Origin: UBA5018 sp947463165
Lineage (GTDB): Bacteria > Cyanobacteriota > Cyanobacteriia > PCC-6307 > Cyanobiaceae
Length of the DNA: 64,000 nt
Direction: 5' to 3'
Assembly (NCBI GenBank): GCA_943371245.1
Contig: CALRTY020000012.1
Location: forward strand, 1-64,000
Shown here piece after piece: positions 51,561 to 60,699 of this stretch. The notes under the pieces are model-generated. The model ran no database searches. It was given only the letters and a program-made list of their open reading frames with translations, and had not been told where the DNA came from. Each line of letters opens with the position of its first letter. Position 1 is the first letter of the stretch. Position numbers and translations under genes: made by a program.

Positions 51561-54419
51561 TCAATCTTTCGGGATAAGCGAGGCGATTCTGGCTTTGATT
51601 TCTTCTTTCGAGAGGCCTTGGGCTTCAAGGATCTTTCCGTAGTTTCCTAAAACAGTCTGAGAGTTTGGGTGATCCACCCCCAGGCTGGATAGAAAGATCA
51701 CGAAGGCACGGCGCATCAGCGGCTCCGCATCTGCCAGCCGATTGGTGTCCTGCAGCAGCCCCGCCAGGTTGTTCAGATCTCTAGCCACATGAGGATGATT
51801 CTGGCCGTAGCTGGCCTCATCGATCTGCAGGGTACGGCGGTACAAAGGCTCCGCTTCTGCAAGCCGATTAGTGGTCTGTAGCAGCTGCGCCAGGTTGTTA
51901 AAAAGTGTGGCCACATCAGGATGATCTTGGGCGTATCTGGCCTCATTGATCTGCAGAGCACGGCGCATCAGCGGCTCCGCTTCTGCCAGCCGATTGGTAG
52001 CCTGCAGCAGCGCCGCCAGGTTGTTTAGACGAACAGCAACCATGGGATGATCCTGGCTGTAGCTTTCCTCATCTATCTGCAGAGCACGGCGCATCAGCGG
52101 CTCCGCTTCTGCCAGCCGATTAGTGGTCTGCAGCAGCCCCGCCAGGTTGTTCAGATCTCTAGCCACATGAGGATGATTCTGGCCGTAGCTGGCCTCATCG
52201 ATCTGCAGGGCACGGCGATACATGGGCTCCGCTTCTGCCAGCCGATTGGCGGCCTGCAGCAGCCCCGCCAGGTTGTTCAGATCACTTGCCACATCAGGAT
52301 GATCCTGACCGTAGCTGCCCTCATCGATCTGCAGAGCACGGCGATACATGGGCTCCGCTTCTGCCAGCCGATTGGTGGCCTTCAGCAGCCCCGCCAGGTT
52401 GTTCAGTCGGATGGCCACATCAGGATGATCCTGGCCGTATCTGGCCTCATCGATCTGCAGGGCACGGCGATACATGGGCTCCGCTTCTGCCAGCCGATTG
52501 GCGGCCTGCAGCAGCGCTGCCAGGTTGTTCAGATCTCTGGCCACTGCAGGATGATCCTGGCCGTAGCTATCCTCATCAATCTGCAGGGCGCGGCGCAACA
52601 GTGGCTCCGCTTCGTCGTAATCGGCTTTGACGAGCAGCAAAGTTCCCACCTGGCTCAACAATTCAGCCGTTGCTCCAGCTACCCCAACCCCAGCCGCAAA
52701 GTTGGCCACCGCCTTGGCATGGGGTTCCAACGGCTCCAGCACAGGCCAGCTGCGCACATCCTGGGGATTGTCAACAAAGGCCGCATCGATCCAGGCCAAC
52801 GCAGCTGCCAGTTCATGGGGCTCCTGCGCCAATTCCTGCCGCAGCCGCGTTACCTCCTGCACCAGGCGGTGAACCGTGAATTGGGGGGCCTCACCGGAAC
52901 GATTCAGCAACGACAAACCCTCCAGCTCCACCAGCGCATCGAAGACCACACCAGGATTCGCCGCCTCCCCGGGGCTGGGCACGTCCAACAGGCTTTCGGG
53001 GATCGGTGCTGGCGATAGCCAGGCCAGCCTGCGCAGCAGCGTGCGGGCTTCCTCGCTCAGCTGCTCAAAACTGGTGAGCCAAGTAATCGCCAAGCTGGCG
53101 GGGTACTGGGTGAGTCGTGGTTCATTCCAGGCCAGCACCTGCGCCCGCCGCTGTTGCCACTCACTTCTATAACCGGCAAAGCTGAGCCGGCGCTTGCTGA
53201 TGTAGGCCCCGGCCTGCTCAAGCGCCAGGGCGAGGTGGCCCAGATCTTCCCCAATCAGCAGGGCTGTGGCTATGTCATCTTCAGCAGCCCGGCGCTTACC
53301 CTCAGTCCGCTCCAACAGGAAAGCGGCGGCATCGTCCGGCGCAAGCACGTCTACATCGAGCAGCTGCACAGAGCCACTCCAATTGCGCAGCCGAGTGGTA
53401 ATCAGCACCTGGCCGCCGCTGAGCTGGCTCAGCAGAGTTTCCACAGCCTTTGCGGCAGCTTCGTTGTCTACGTTGTCGAGGATCAACAGCCAGCCCGGAT
53501 GGGCCGCCAGCCAGTTGAGCACCGCCTGGGCCTGGGCCTGCTCGGTTAGGGCCTTCTCGCTTAGATCCAGGCCCCGCTGGCTGCAGAGCCCAGCCAGGTT
53601 GCGCTCGATCGCCTCCGGGCTATCGGCCAGCACGAACAACACAGCGCAATAGTGGCCCAGCTCACGCCAGGCCCGCTCAATCGCCAGGCGGGACTTACCC
53701 ACCCCTCCCTGGCCCACCAAGGCCACCACGGGCGCAGCAGCACCAGCTTGCTCGGCAATGGGGCCCAGCCTGGCTTCGATCTCGTTCAGCAGGGCCTGGC
53801 GGCCCTTGAACAAACTGCCGAGGCTGGCGTAGGGCAGGGTCTGCGGGCGCTTGCTCAAGCCTGCATTCACCAGCAGGTCGAGCACAAATGAGCGCAACAC
53901 CTCTGCCGCCAGGTGCTCATGCCCAGTGAAGACCACGCCTAGATAGCGAGCAACCGATCTGAGGCGGTTGAGGTGGGCCTGCTGCAGCGCCTGCTGGGCT
54001 GGTTCCTGGAGGTAGTCTTCGTCACGCGCTGCCTCAGGCGTGGGCTTGGCGATGAACAGGGATTTCTTGTGCAGCAAGGCCAGCCAGGCTTCCCACTGGG
54101 TATAGGGAAGCGAAGGGCCATCTGCTTGCAAAAACTCGCCCAAGGGCAGACGCTTCGCCAAATCGGAGTAGCGCTCTTTGATCGCCATAACCGAGGGGGG
54201 CTTAGCCGTCGCCCCGACCATGTCGCCCACCAGGTGGATCACCCCATCGCAGCCCTTGATGTAGGTATCCAGCATCTCCAGGGTTTCATTGCCGGTGACA
54301 ATGAAATCCTCCTGCACCTTCACCTCCACATCGGAGCGCGTAAGGCGTTGGCGCAGTAGATCGCGATAGCTTCTAAACTCGGCACTCACCGTAGAAAGAA
54401 ACAGCTGGACTCGAGCCAT
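51561..54419 (-). CDS. STAND NTPase: DUF4062 / NB-ARC / eight TPR repeats
   Basis: The 952-residue protein has three parts. Residues 1-170 (VQLFLSTVSAEFRSYRDLLRQRL...TYIKGCDGVIHLVGDMVG) resemble the DUF4062 effector-like domain. Residues 200-560 are an NB-ARC ATPase with Walker A GQGGVGKS (236-243), Walker B LLILDNVD (311-318), the TTR sensor (341-343) and a winged-helix region. About residues 600-935 are eight 42-residue kinesin-light-chain-type TPRs (RLAEAEPMYRRALQIDE..YGQDHPDVA..LNNLAGLLQ). STAND proteins of this layout act as signal-responsive switches, some in antiphage defence (Avs-like); the TPRs would sense the trigger. The near-identity of the repeats at DNA level shows recent expansion. 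Flanked by an orphan antitoxin and a cyAbrB gene. Confidence 0.88.
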   Translation of the reverse strand: MARVQLFLSTVSAEFRSYRDLLRQRLTRSDVEVKVQEDFIVTGNETLEMLDTYIKGCDGVIHLVGDMVGATAKPPSVMAIKERYSDLAKRLPLGEFLQADGPSLPYTQWEAWLALLHKKSLFIAKPTPEAARDEDYLQEPAQQALQQAHLNRLRSVARYLGVVFTGHEHLAAEVLRSFVLDLLVNAGLSKRPQTLPYASLGSLFKGRQALLNEIEARLGPIAEQAGAAAPVVALVGQGGVGKSRLAIERAWRELGHYCAVLFVLADSPEAIERNLAGLCSQRGLDLSEKALTEQAQAQAVLNWLAAHPGWLLILDNVDNEAAAKAVETLLSQLSGGQVLITTRLRNWSGSVQLLDVDVLAPDDAAAFLLERTEGKRRAAEDDIATALLIGEDLGHLALALEQAGAYISKRRLSFAGYRSEWQQRRAQVLAWNEPRLTQYPASLAITWLTSFEQLSEEARTLLRRLAWLSPAPIPESLLDVPSPGEAANPGVVFDALVELEGLSLLNRSGEAPQFTVHRLVQEVTRLRQELAQEPHELAAALAWIDAAFVDNPQDVRSWPVLEPLEPHAKAVANFAAGVGVAGATAELLSQVGTLLLVKADYDEAEPLLRRALQIDEDSYGQDHPAVARDLNNLAALLQAANRLAEAEPMYRRALQIDEARYGQDHPDVAIRLNNLAGLLKATNRLAEAEPMYRRALQIDEGSYGQDHPDVASDLNNLAGLLQAANRLAEAEPMYRRALQIDEASYGQNHPHVARDLNNLAGLLQTTNRLAEAEPLMRRALQIDEESYSQDHPMVAVRLNNLAALLQATNRLAEAEPLMRRALQINEARYAQDHPDVATLFNNLAQLLQTTNRLAEAEPLYRRTLQIDEASYGQNHPHVARDLNNLAGLLQDTNRLADAEPLMRRAFVIFLSSLGVDHPNSQTVLGNYGKILEAQGLSKEEIKARIASLIPKD
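51630..52630 (-). repeat. Eight 126-bp tandem repeats encoding TPRs
   Basis: The core GGCTCCGCTTCTGCCAGCCG recurs every 126 bp in the plus-strand text (for example near 51970, 52096, 52222, 52348, 52474). Neighbouring units differ by few bases, and identical stretches exceed 60 bp. This supports copy-number change by recombination or slippage. Confidence 0.85.
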
Positions 54420-54527
54420 TCCTCACCAGCAAACCAGAACAGAACTCTAGGGCATTGGCGCCAGACGAGAGCCCTCAGAGCAAACCCGCAGAACCCAGAA
54501 GGGCACGGCTCGCAGAAGTCCAGCGCC

Positions 54528-54803
54528 TCAAAACAACGAAACCGTGCCAAGCTGCTGGGCATGCAGTTGACGCACCAAAATGTGTGGCAATCTGATGTAA
54601 TCCCCTTTACATCTCCAGTTGCTATGAGAACTTGTGAGGAGGACATGCCGCGCACCTATGGCTTCTTCCTCCTCGTAGGCCAGCGACACCACCCTGTCGC
54701 CTGGCCGCTGGGCTGCCTGCAGCTCTTCCACCAGATTGCGGCAGTTACGGCAGCGCACAGCGGGGAATGGGCAATCAGAAATTCGCCCTAAGGGCCTATC
54801 CAC
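54528..54803 (-). CDS. Possible cysteine-rich small protein (zinc-ribbon-like)
   Basis: The frame reads DRPLGRISDCPFPAVRCRNCRNLVEELQAAQ and then an acidic EEEEA stretch; upstream in the same frame, without a start codon, CGSCQYV precedes it. Together C-x2-C ... C-x6-C-x2-C looks like a zinc-binding module. GTG 54803 is the only start, after the first CxxC. It is either a small protein or the leftover of one. The 3' part looks non-coding. Confidence 0.35.
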   Translation of the reverse strand: MDRPLGRISDCPFPAVRCRNCRNLVEELQAAQRPGDRVVSLAYEEEEAIGARHVLLTSSHSNWRCKGDYIRLPHILVRQLHAQQLGTVSLF

Positions 54804-54943
54804 GTATTGGCAGGAACCGCAAAAGCCTGCTGCCCCAGCCCTACTTCCCCAGCTGGAGCCCAGCCAACTAGGCCAGGCCTGCTTGGAGATGTCTGGGGCC
54901 TATTTGAGGTGGGCAGGTGAGCTAAGGGCTTACCGCTTAACGC

Positions 54944-55312
54944 TCACTCCTCTTCGTCAACACCGCCGGCGGGCACTAGGCGGATTTGCTTTTTGCCGAG
55001 CTTGATCTCAAACTCATCGCCGGGCTTGAGGTCGAGCAGGGTGGTATAAGCCTTGCCCACCAGCATGTTACCATTGAACAACACCTTGGCCGTGTAGCTC
55101 AAGGAGCGTCCGGCCTTACCTTTGCGGCTGCTGTCAGCATCTTTGAAGCTTACTCCCTTGGCCTCCAACAGCGCCGCATAGAAGGCCGTGAAATTCAGGC
55201 GCTCGCCCCCCTCCTTTTTGCTGCTCACGTAGCCGCAGCTGCGCACCAGCTCAGACTTGGAGACCTCGCCAAGCTCCTTCACTTTGGCGAGCAGCTCACT
55301 TCCACTCAGCAT
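54944..55312 (-). CDS. cyAbrB-type transcription regulator (copy 2)
   Basis: The 122 residues are clearly paralogous to the protein at 31430-31801: LLAKVKELGEVSKSELVRSCGYVSSKKEG at the N-terminus and LKPGDEFEIKLGKKQIRLVPAGG at the C-terminus. This supports the usual two-clade set of cyAbrB regulators in one genome. It lies between the STAND gene and the tubulin-like locus, so it could influence either. The start is the Met before LSGSELL. Confidence 0.88.
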   Translation of the reverse strand: MLSGSELLAKVKELGEVSKSELVRSCGYVSSKKEGGERLNFTAFYAALLEAKGVSFKDADSSRKGKAGRSLSYTAKVLFNGNMLVGKAYTTLLDLKPGDEFEIKLGKKQIRLVPAGGVDEEE

Positions 55313-55742
55313 GGTCGATCCGTTTGGTACAAGCAAGGCTACCGAACCATCGGAACAAGACCAGCCCCAATGGTTCGGGATGCCGACCAATGGGCCATGG
55401 ACTCGCTGTCAATCCTTTTTGACTTGCCGCAAAGGACAGGCTGCCAAGGTGAAGCCACTAGCTAGCCGCGGAATCACATATCGTACGAGCCTGGCTTTTG
55501 TCAAGGGCTGGCGCTTGCTAGCCAGGGGGCAGAAAAGCTACCCTCAGCAGCATCTAGATCAGCTGGCAACACCACTACCCCAAACAGCAGTAAAGCCCTA
55601 GCAACAGCACTATACTCAGCACCAGTCAGGCCCTAGCACCAGTACTACCCCTATCCCTATCCCCAACAACAGTCAGGCCCTAGCACCCCACTATACCCAG
55701 CAACAGCCAGACCCTGGCATCAACTATCCCCGATCGATACCC
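55313..55742. other. Intergenic region with CAGGCCCTAGCACC repeats
   Basis: About 430 bases without a gene between the cyAbrB start and the 3' end of the OmpA-like gene. From about 55600 to 55730 the unit CAGTCAGGCCCTAGCACC occurs twice exactly (near 55622 and 55669) and once with changes (CAGCCAGACCCTGGCATC near 55704), separated by CACTATAC/ACTACCCC words. The first half may hold the cyAbrB promoter. Confidence 0.55.
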
Positions 55743-57245
55743 CTAGCGGGTCACCCATACTTCGACGCGACGATTTTTTTGCTGCCCCTGGGGCGTTTGA
55801 TTAGAAGCAATCGGATTTTCGGCGCCAAATCCTGTTATTATACCTGGAATAATACCACGAGTTTTTAGCGATTTAGCCACAGATTGAGCTCTCTTCTTAG
55901 ACAAAGCTACATTTAAGGTGGGATCTCCAACGTTGTCGGCGAAGCCAATCAAAACAAGCTTAGCGGGCTTGGTTGATGTAGTAATGAGGTACTCAGTAAC
56001 CCGGTCTAAATCAGCCAATGCCCTGTTATCCAGCTGATTCGAGCCACTGTTGAAGCGGAAGTTTACCGATAGCCGCTCGGCTCCAGCGGTGGCAGCGCGA
56101 TAGGCACTGGAACTGCTCGCTGGCAGAGCAGCAATACTTCTAACTATCTCCAGGGGAATAAATCTTTCCCGATCTACCACCGCTTGGCCTTCTTTTGAAA
56201 TCGCAAATGAAATAAACTTTTTAGCTTCTCGATTGCCGGCTTCTGAGATCAAATAGAGATAGAGACGTCGGGATAAGGGATAATCTTCCGTTTGTATCGT
56301 AAATCGATTTGGCAGTAAAGCCTCGTTACCAGCGACACCGATCGGCACTACACGAGCGTCTCCAACAAGAGTATGACCAACGAAGCCAATGGCATTGTTA
56401 TCAGCTGACACGGCAGAAGCAAGGGCAAGACTGTCTTCAAATCCTTTGGCAGACGAGACAACGGCAGAACCATCCATTACCAGGGACTTAAACGAGTCAA
56501 AAGTACCCGACTTATCATCGCGACGATAGATTTGTACTGTATTTTCAGGACCACCAACCAAATTGAAGGAACCAATTTTACCAGCAAATATACTGCGAAC
56601 TTGATCAACGCTCAGCCGAGGAATCTGATTAGATGGATTGACAATGATGGCAACACCGTCCAGGGCCACCACGTGTTCATTGGCCGGGGACATGAGACTA
56701 CCTTGCCCAGCAAGACTGGCAATTTCGGTAGGCTTTGCCCTGCGAGAAGCCATGCCAATATCAGCCGAACCATCCTTAAGACCGGCAAAAGCCGTTCCAG
56801 ACCCCTTTGAACTGATAGAAGCAAGATATTGCTTATCTTCCAAACTGCAAGTAACGTAAATTAGCTCAACCTCAATGGTTTTTCGCGTGACATTAGCGCA
56901 GCCTTTGTTTCGAAAATACGCCTCTACGAGGGCAGGCGCCAACTTTGCACCCAGGGTATTTGATCCAGCCAGGCGGAGAATGAAGTTCTCGGGGGCAAGA
57001 GGAGCTCTAGGTTTCAAAACATTCGCAAATCCAAAGATAACAGCTGCAGCACCTACCACTCCGAAACCCAAAAGGCCAAGCAGAAGGGGATTTGTTGTGC
57101 CACCAGATACTTGATTGGCCACCAGTGGCTTCCCACACTCAGTACAAACAAATTCATCGGATTCCTGCAGCTGAACGGGCTTCATTGAATTGGCAATCTC
57201 ACAATTACCGAAATTAAGACAGCGACCAGAAATCTGCTTGCTCAT
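55743..57245 (-). CDS. Zinc-ribbon / TM / phosphate-binding-like / OmpA-like membrane protein
   Basis: The 500-residue product has four parts. Residues 1-40 carry a zinc ribbon (Cys9, Cys15, CTEC at 34-37), presumably cytoplasmic. A transmembrane helix covers about 54-77. Residues 88-345 form a PstS-like type II periplasmic-binding domain (RLAGSNTLGAKLAPALVEAYF, DGSADIGMASRRA, GVAIIVNPSN, RDDKSGTFDSF). Residues 385-500 form an OmpA-like peptidoglycan-binding domain (NFRFNSGSNQLDNRALADLD, FADNVGDPTLNVALSKKRAQSV). It probably spans the inner membrane and grips the cell wall. Its start overlaps the tubulin-like gene by 4 nt, so the two are coupled. Notably AT-richer than the surrounding genome. 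Confidence 0.9.
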   Translation of the reverse strand: MSKQISGRCLNFGNCEIANSMKPVQLQESDEFVCTECGKPLVANQVSGGTTNPLLLGLLGFGVVGAAAVIFGFANVLKPRAPLAPENFILRLAGSNTLGAKLAPALVEAYFRNKGCANVTRKTIEVELIYVTCSLEDKQYLASISSKGSGTAFAGLKDGSADIGMASRRAKPTEIASLAGQGSLMSPANEHVVALDGVAIIVNPSNQIPRLSVDQVRSIFAGKIGSFNLVGGPENTVQIYRRDDKSGTFDSFKSLVMDGSAVVSSAKGFEDSLALASAVSADNNAIGFVGHTLVGDARVVPIGVAGNEALLPNRFTIQTEDYPLSRRLYLYLISEAGNREAKKFISFAISKEGQAVVDRERFIPLEIVRSIAALPASSSSAYRAATAGAERLSVNFRFNSGSNQLDNRALADLDRVTEYLITTSTKPAKLVLIGFADNVGDPTLNVALSKKRAQSVAKSLKTRGIIPGIITGFGAENPIASNQTPQGQQKNRRVEVWVTR

Positions 57246-60200
57246 GATGTCACCTCCCGATTTAGCATGAGAGAGTATCTAGCACGCTCTATATGCTGTT
57301 GATACTCCAAGCTGTCTGGAGCATTTCCATCCTCTGATTTTGACTTCTCAACTTCTGATTTAATTTTGGACTCAACAAAGCCCCCGATACAGCCAGTTTT
57401 AAGGGCAATTTGATTGGCCGATATAATCGCTTCTACTGCGGCAAAATCCATACGGTCCATCGCATTAAGAATAAAACTGCCTAATTCAACTGGTGGATTA
57501 TCGAATCTATCTGAATTATTACTATTGAAAACCAGCAAGCCTCCTGGTGGACTCTTGACAATAAGTCCCAGGGCAAGACCCAGAAATCTCTGAACTCCGG
57601 CCAGCTTGCTTAGGTCGGCACCACTTTGAGCGTAAAGACTAGCATAATTCGCTAAGGAGCATGAAGTGAAGATCTCCATCTCCATGCGCTCTCGGCTCCC
57701 GTTCAACCTTTCGTTGCACATCTCCCGCAGGCGAGGCGGTATGCCGACCATTCGGACTGGAAAGAGATTTTTGATCGTTAAAATTGTTCTGTTAATCCGT
57801 TGATTTTCAGTATCTATAAACTCAATATCTCCACTCATCGATGCACAGAAATCATCCTGAAGCACCTTAACAAATCCTTCTTTATCAGCAGCCTTGGGCA
57901 GCAGGGCAATAGTCTTAGCGACCAGAACATGGAAGCTAACAGAGATGCCAGGCGCAGCATTACCACACTCTAGCGGATTTATGGTGAGAAAAACGCCCGC
58001 TTGATTAACCAGCTCATGGATCTTCAAACGTAAGGCGGCGCGATCTGATCCACGCCTCTCTGCTAGATTAGACAATATCGAGATATCTAAGATTCTGCGA
58101 TTTGACTCGGCAATCATATTAGAATGAGCTGCTAGCGCACTGCCTTCAGATGCAGATATTGTATTATCAACAAGATCAACTACGGATAGTCTTTTAAAAA
58201 ACCTGGCAATAGAAAGCTTTTCTTCGAGCTTAGCGATCATCATCAAGCATATTTCTGAAGCATGGGTAGTCTGAACATTCTCGTTCGCAACTAAGTTTTT
58301 TATCGCCGACTTCACTCCAGTTGGCTCGTAAAATCGAATTGCGTGGCAGCTGGAGTCGGCTACACCACCAATTGCGAGCCTTTCATCTAAATCTTTTGAG
58401 ATGCGATACGTGGCATAGTGTTTGCTTAAGATTAGGAAACCAATTAATATCCTGCAATCACCTATTTCCCAGATTACCCGAGATGGCAAAGACTTGACGA
58501 CTCCAAGTGCCTCGATTTTAGTGAATTTCACGAATAGACTTTGAAGCAATATTGATTGTCTCTCGAAAATGTTATCTTGCTTGCCGAAGGTCTTGCAGAG
58601 TGCCCAAAGGGAAGTCCAGTCATTAAGATTGCCAGCAGCCTGGTTCCTCAATTCATCAAGATGGACAATAGTTTTGGCAGCACGAACATCAATCTGCTTA
58701 AGTTTCTCCTGTAGCCACACCAACAAAGCATCAGTTATCTTGCTATTTTCGCGCGGTGATCGAGATGCGTTTTCCCACTGTTCAAGCAGAACTTGCTCAA
58801 TTAACCGGCGGATATCTTTGGCCATCTCCACTTTTGAAAGCTCTTTAATTTGGCAAAACTCCTTGAGACTAAGATTGCGAAAGCTCTCATCAAAATGATT
58901 TTGATAAAAACTACTTAGATAAGTTATCCCAGTCTTGGGCTCTTGTTGATGAGCTAGTTGCTTGAATGCGGGCGAAACACTTGCCCACTCATCCACAAGA
59001 TATTTCCAAGATCGCTTTAGATCATCGGATATAAGCATGATTTCCGCAGGCAAAAGATAGTCATCACAAAGCTTACATTTTGCAAACAAAAGATAGACAT
59101 TAAAAAGCTTCCATTTTGCAAGTACATCTTCTGTACGTACTACAGCAATGGCATCAAAATTCTTGCTTTCATCCGCAAATTCAATAGCCTGTTGGCAATT
59201 ATTGAAGCGAAGTTGGCGAATTGTCTGCTGGGCGAAAGAGAGACTCAAATACTCCTTAATCTTCTCTTCCAGTATGAATATTCTCTTAATTCCAAAACCC
59301 AAGAATCTTTTACTGCGCTCCCCTGACTTGGAAGCGGCAGCCGTCACCGGGCGGGCATCACCATTTTCAGCATTTTCTATCCTGGCGATCGAAGTAAGAC
59401 CAATAAGGTCGGCAATGAATATTTTCTGGAATACAAATTTAACAATTATCCCTGACACTTCTGCGTCAACCTTGGCAATATGGCCATTTTCATTATCCTT
59501 GGCAAAAGCATAAGTTCCATTAAACTTATCTCTCCCATTGATTTTATTACCCGTAGGAACATCTACTGGTTTGCAACTGCCGGTTGAGATGGCACTGATT
59601 TCGGCGAGCGTGGCAAAGCCATTGGCACGATATATACCTGTGCCCCAGTTGGTCAAAGGGTATTGGCCTGGCAACAATAAATAAGATATTTTACGATACG
59701 TTAGTGTATCGGTATATGCATTTCTTGGCTGAGAGAGAACATCGACTATGGAGCCGCTTCTCCTGCAACATGCAAGTCCAGCAATGACGTGAAAAGCAAT
59801 TCTAGCGTCGCCATTAGATTGAAGACCTTGGACAAGAATTTTAACCTTGGTCTTGAATTCATTGATCCTGCGGGCAAACAGGAACCTGCCAAGCCTGCGC
59901 TTTTGGCCGCCAAGCGCTTTGCCAACTATGGTCCCTAAGATCTCCTTCCAGACTGCCTGGGAGCCAATCCAACTTTGAATACCAGGATATTTACTAATAT
60001 CATTTAACAAGCTTAACAAATCTTTCTCAGTTATCTGCAGCTGAGATGCGGCTGGTAGTTGAACCGACTTGCCCGGTACCTTCCGGGTGGGATCGGCTTG
60101 AGACATCATCTCGCGGGAAAATTTAAAATTTAAGGAAACAACACTTGGATCTGATTGAGCGGTATGTTTTTGCTCTGAGAAGATCAGCTTGCACGGTGGC

Positions 60201-60280
60201 CGAGTGCTCTTTCCGCCGGTGCCGCCTAGGCCGATCACCAAGTAGTTCATGCTGGATTTGTTCATAACAGGTTGATTCAT
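57242..60280 (-). CDS. Tubulin/FtsZ-like protein with degenerate GTP-binding loop
   Basis: The product has 1012 residues (or 1002 from the third Met). MNYLVIGLGGTGG at the N-terminus is the first glycine loop of the Tubulin_2/FtsZ-like family. VIAGLACCRRSGSIVDVLSQ occupies the place of the tubulin signature (A-G-G-T-G-S-G), and LLLPGQYPLTNWGTGIYRANGFATLAEISAI matches the following conserved block. The rest (about 300-1012) is a long helical region found only in these large members. Loss of GG-TG in the second loop (CCRR) should impair nucleotide binding. Base composition is clearly lower in GC than the genome average. It overlaps the membrane PBP-OmpA gene downstream, suggesting a joint role at the envelope. 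Confidence 0.8.
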   Translation of the reverse strand: MNQPVMNKSSMNYLVIGLGGTGGKSTRPPCKLIFSEQKHTAQSDPSVVSLNFKFSREMMSQADPTRKVPGKSVQLPAASQLQITEKDLLSLLNDISKYPGIQSWIGSQAVWKEILGTIVGKALGGQKRRLGRFLFARRINEFKTKVKILVQGLQSNGDARIAFHVIAGLACCRRSGSIVDVLSQPRNAYTDTLTYRKISYLLLPGQYPLTNWGTGIYRANGFATLAEISAISTGSCKPVDVPTGNKINGRDKFNGTYAFAKDNENGHIAKVDAEVSGIIVKFVFQKIFIADLIGLTSIARIENAENGDARPVTAAASKSGERSKRFLGFGIKRIFILEEKIKEYLSLSFAQQTIRQLRFNNCQQAIEFADESKNFDAIAVVRTEDVLAKWKLFNVYLLFAKCKLCDDYLLPAEIMLISDDLKRSWKYLVDEWASVSPAFKQLAHQQEPKTGITYLSSFYQNHFDESFRNLSLKEFCQIKELSKVEMAKDIRRLIEQVLLEQWENASRSPRENSKITDALLVWLQEKLKQIDVRAAKTIVHLDELRNQAAGNLNDWTSLWALCKTFGKQDNIFERQSILLQSLFVKFTKIEALGVVKSLPSRVIWEIGDCRILIGFLILSKHYATYRISKDLDERLAIGGVADSSCHAIRFYEPTGVKSAIKNLVANENVQTTHASEICLMMIAKLEEKLSIARFFKRLSVVDLVDNTISASEGSALAAHSNMIAESNRRILDISILSNLAERRGSDRAALRLKIHELVNQAGVFLTINPLECGNAAPGISVSFHVLVAKTIALLPKAADKEGFVKVLQDDFCASMSGDIEFIDTENQRINRTILTIKNLFPVRMVGIPPRLREMCNERLNGSRERMEMEIFTSCSLANYASLYAQSGADLSKLAGVQRFLGLALGLIVKSPPGGLLVFNSNNSDRFDNPPVELGSFILNAMDRMDFAAVEAIISANQIALKTGCIGGFVESKIKSEVEKSKSEDGNAPDSLEYQQHIERARYSLMLNREVTS

Positions 60281-60330
60281 GCTAATATGATAGATACTAT
60301 CTTGCTAAACATTGTCTTGCTTGATACCAC

Positions 60331-60699
60331 CTAGATTGATGCTGCCTTGATCCATACCGCTTTGATCCATACTGCTTTGATCCATGCCTTGACGATAAAT
60401 CTATTGTCAGGAAAATCCAAATCGTCACTCAGGTTGCTGGCATGATTGGCGATTCTATAATGATGGACAGTAAAATGAACACAACTAGGTTCAAGAAAAG
60501 ATAATCTACTCTGGGCGCGTGGTCCTTCGTCCGCCTTGGCCGAGAGAGTTGGGAGGTAGCCCAGTGATTGGATTACCTCTTGGCTTGCGAGACCAGTTAG
60601 TCTGGGATTAATCGAGGCAGCCTGGTGAAATTTAAGCTGGTTCCAGGTACCCATAGGTCCAGGTGGTGAATAGGGAATTTTGCCATTAAGCTGCCACAA
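60331..60699 (-). CDS. Possible first gene of the tubulin-like operon (unknown)
   Basis: A 122-residue frame lies 50 bp upstream of the tubulin-like gene on the same strand. Its C-terminus, VKAWIKAVWIKAVWIKAAS, comes from a 15-bp DNA repeat (GATCCATACTGCTTT, three units near 60345-60390). The rest has no motif that I recognise; the start (TTG 60699 or inner ATG) is unclear. It may be a short basic protein or non-coding leader. Confidence 0.35.
   Translation of the reverse strand: MWQLNGKIPYSPPGPMGTWNQLKFHQAASINPRLTGLASQEVIQSLGYLPTLSAKADEGPRAQSRLSFLEPSCVHFTVHHYRIANHASNLSDDLDFPDNRFIVKAWIKAVWIKAVWIKAASI

Noticed and set aside
51630..52630. CRISPR-like regular repeats
   Set aside because: Spacing is 126 bp in frame with no unique spacers; they encode TPRs.
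54386..54655. 89-codon minus-strand frame upstream of the STAND gene
   Set aside because: It overlaps the STAND start and the cysteine-rich frame, with no protein-like features of its own.
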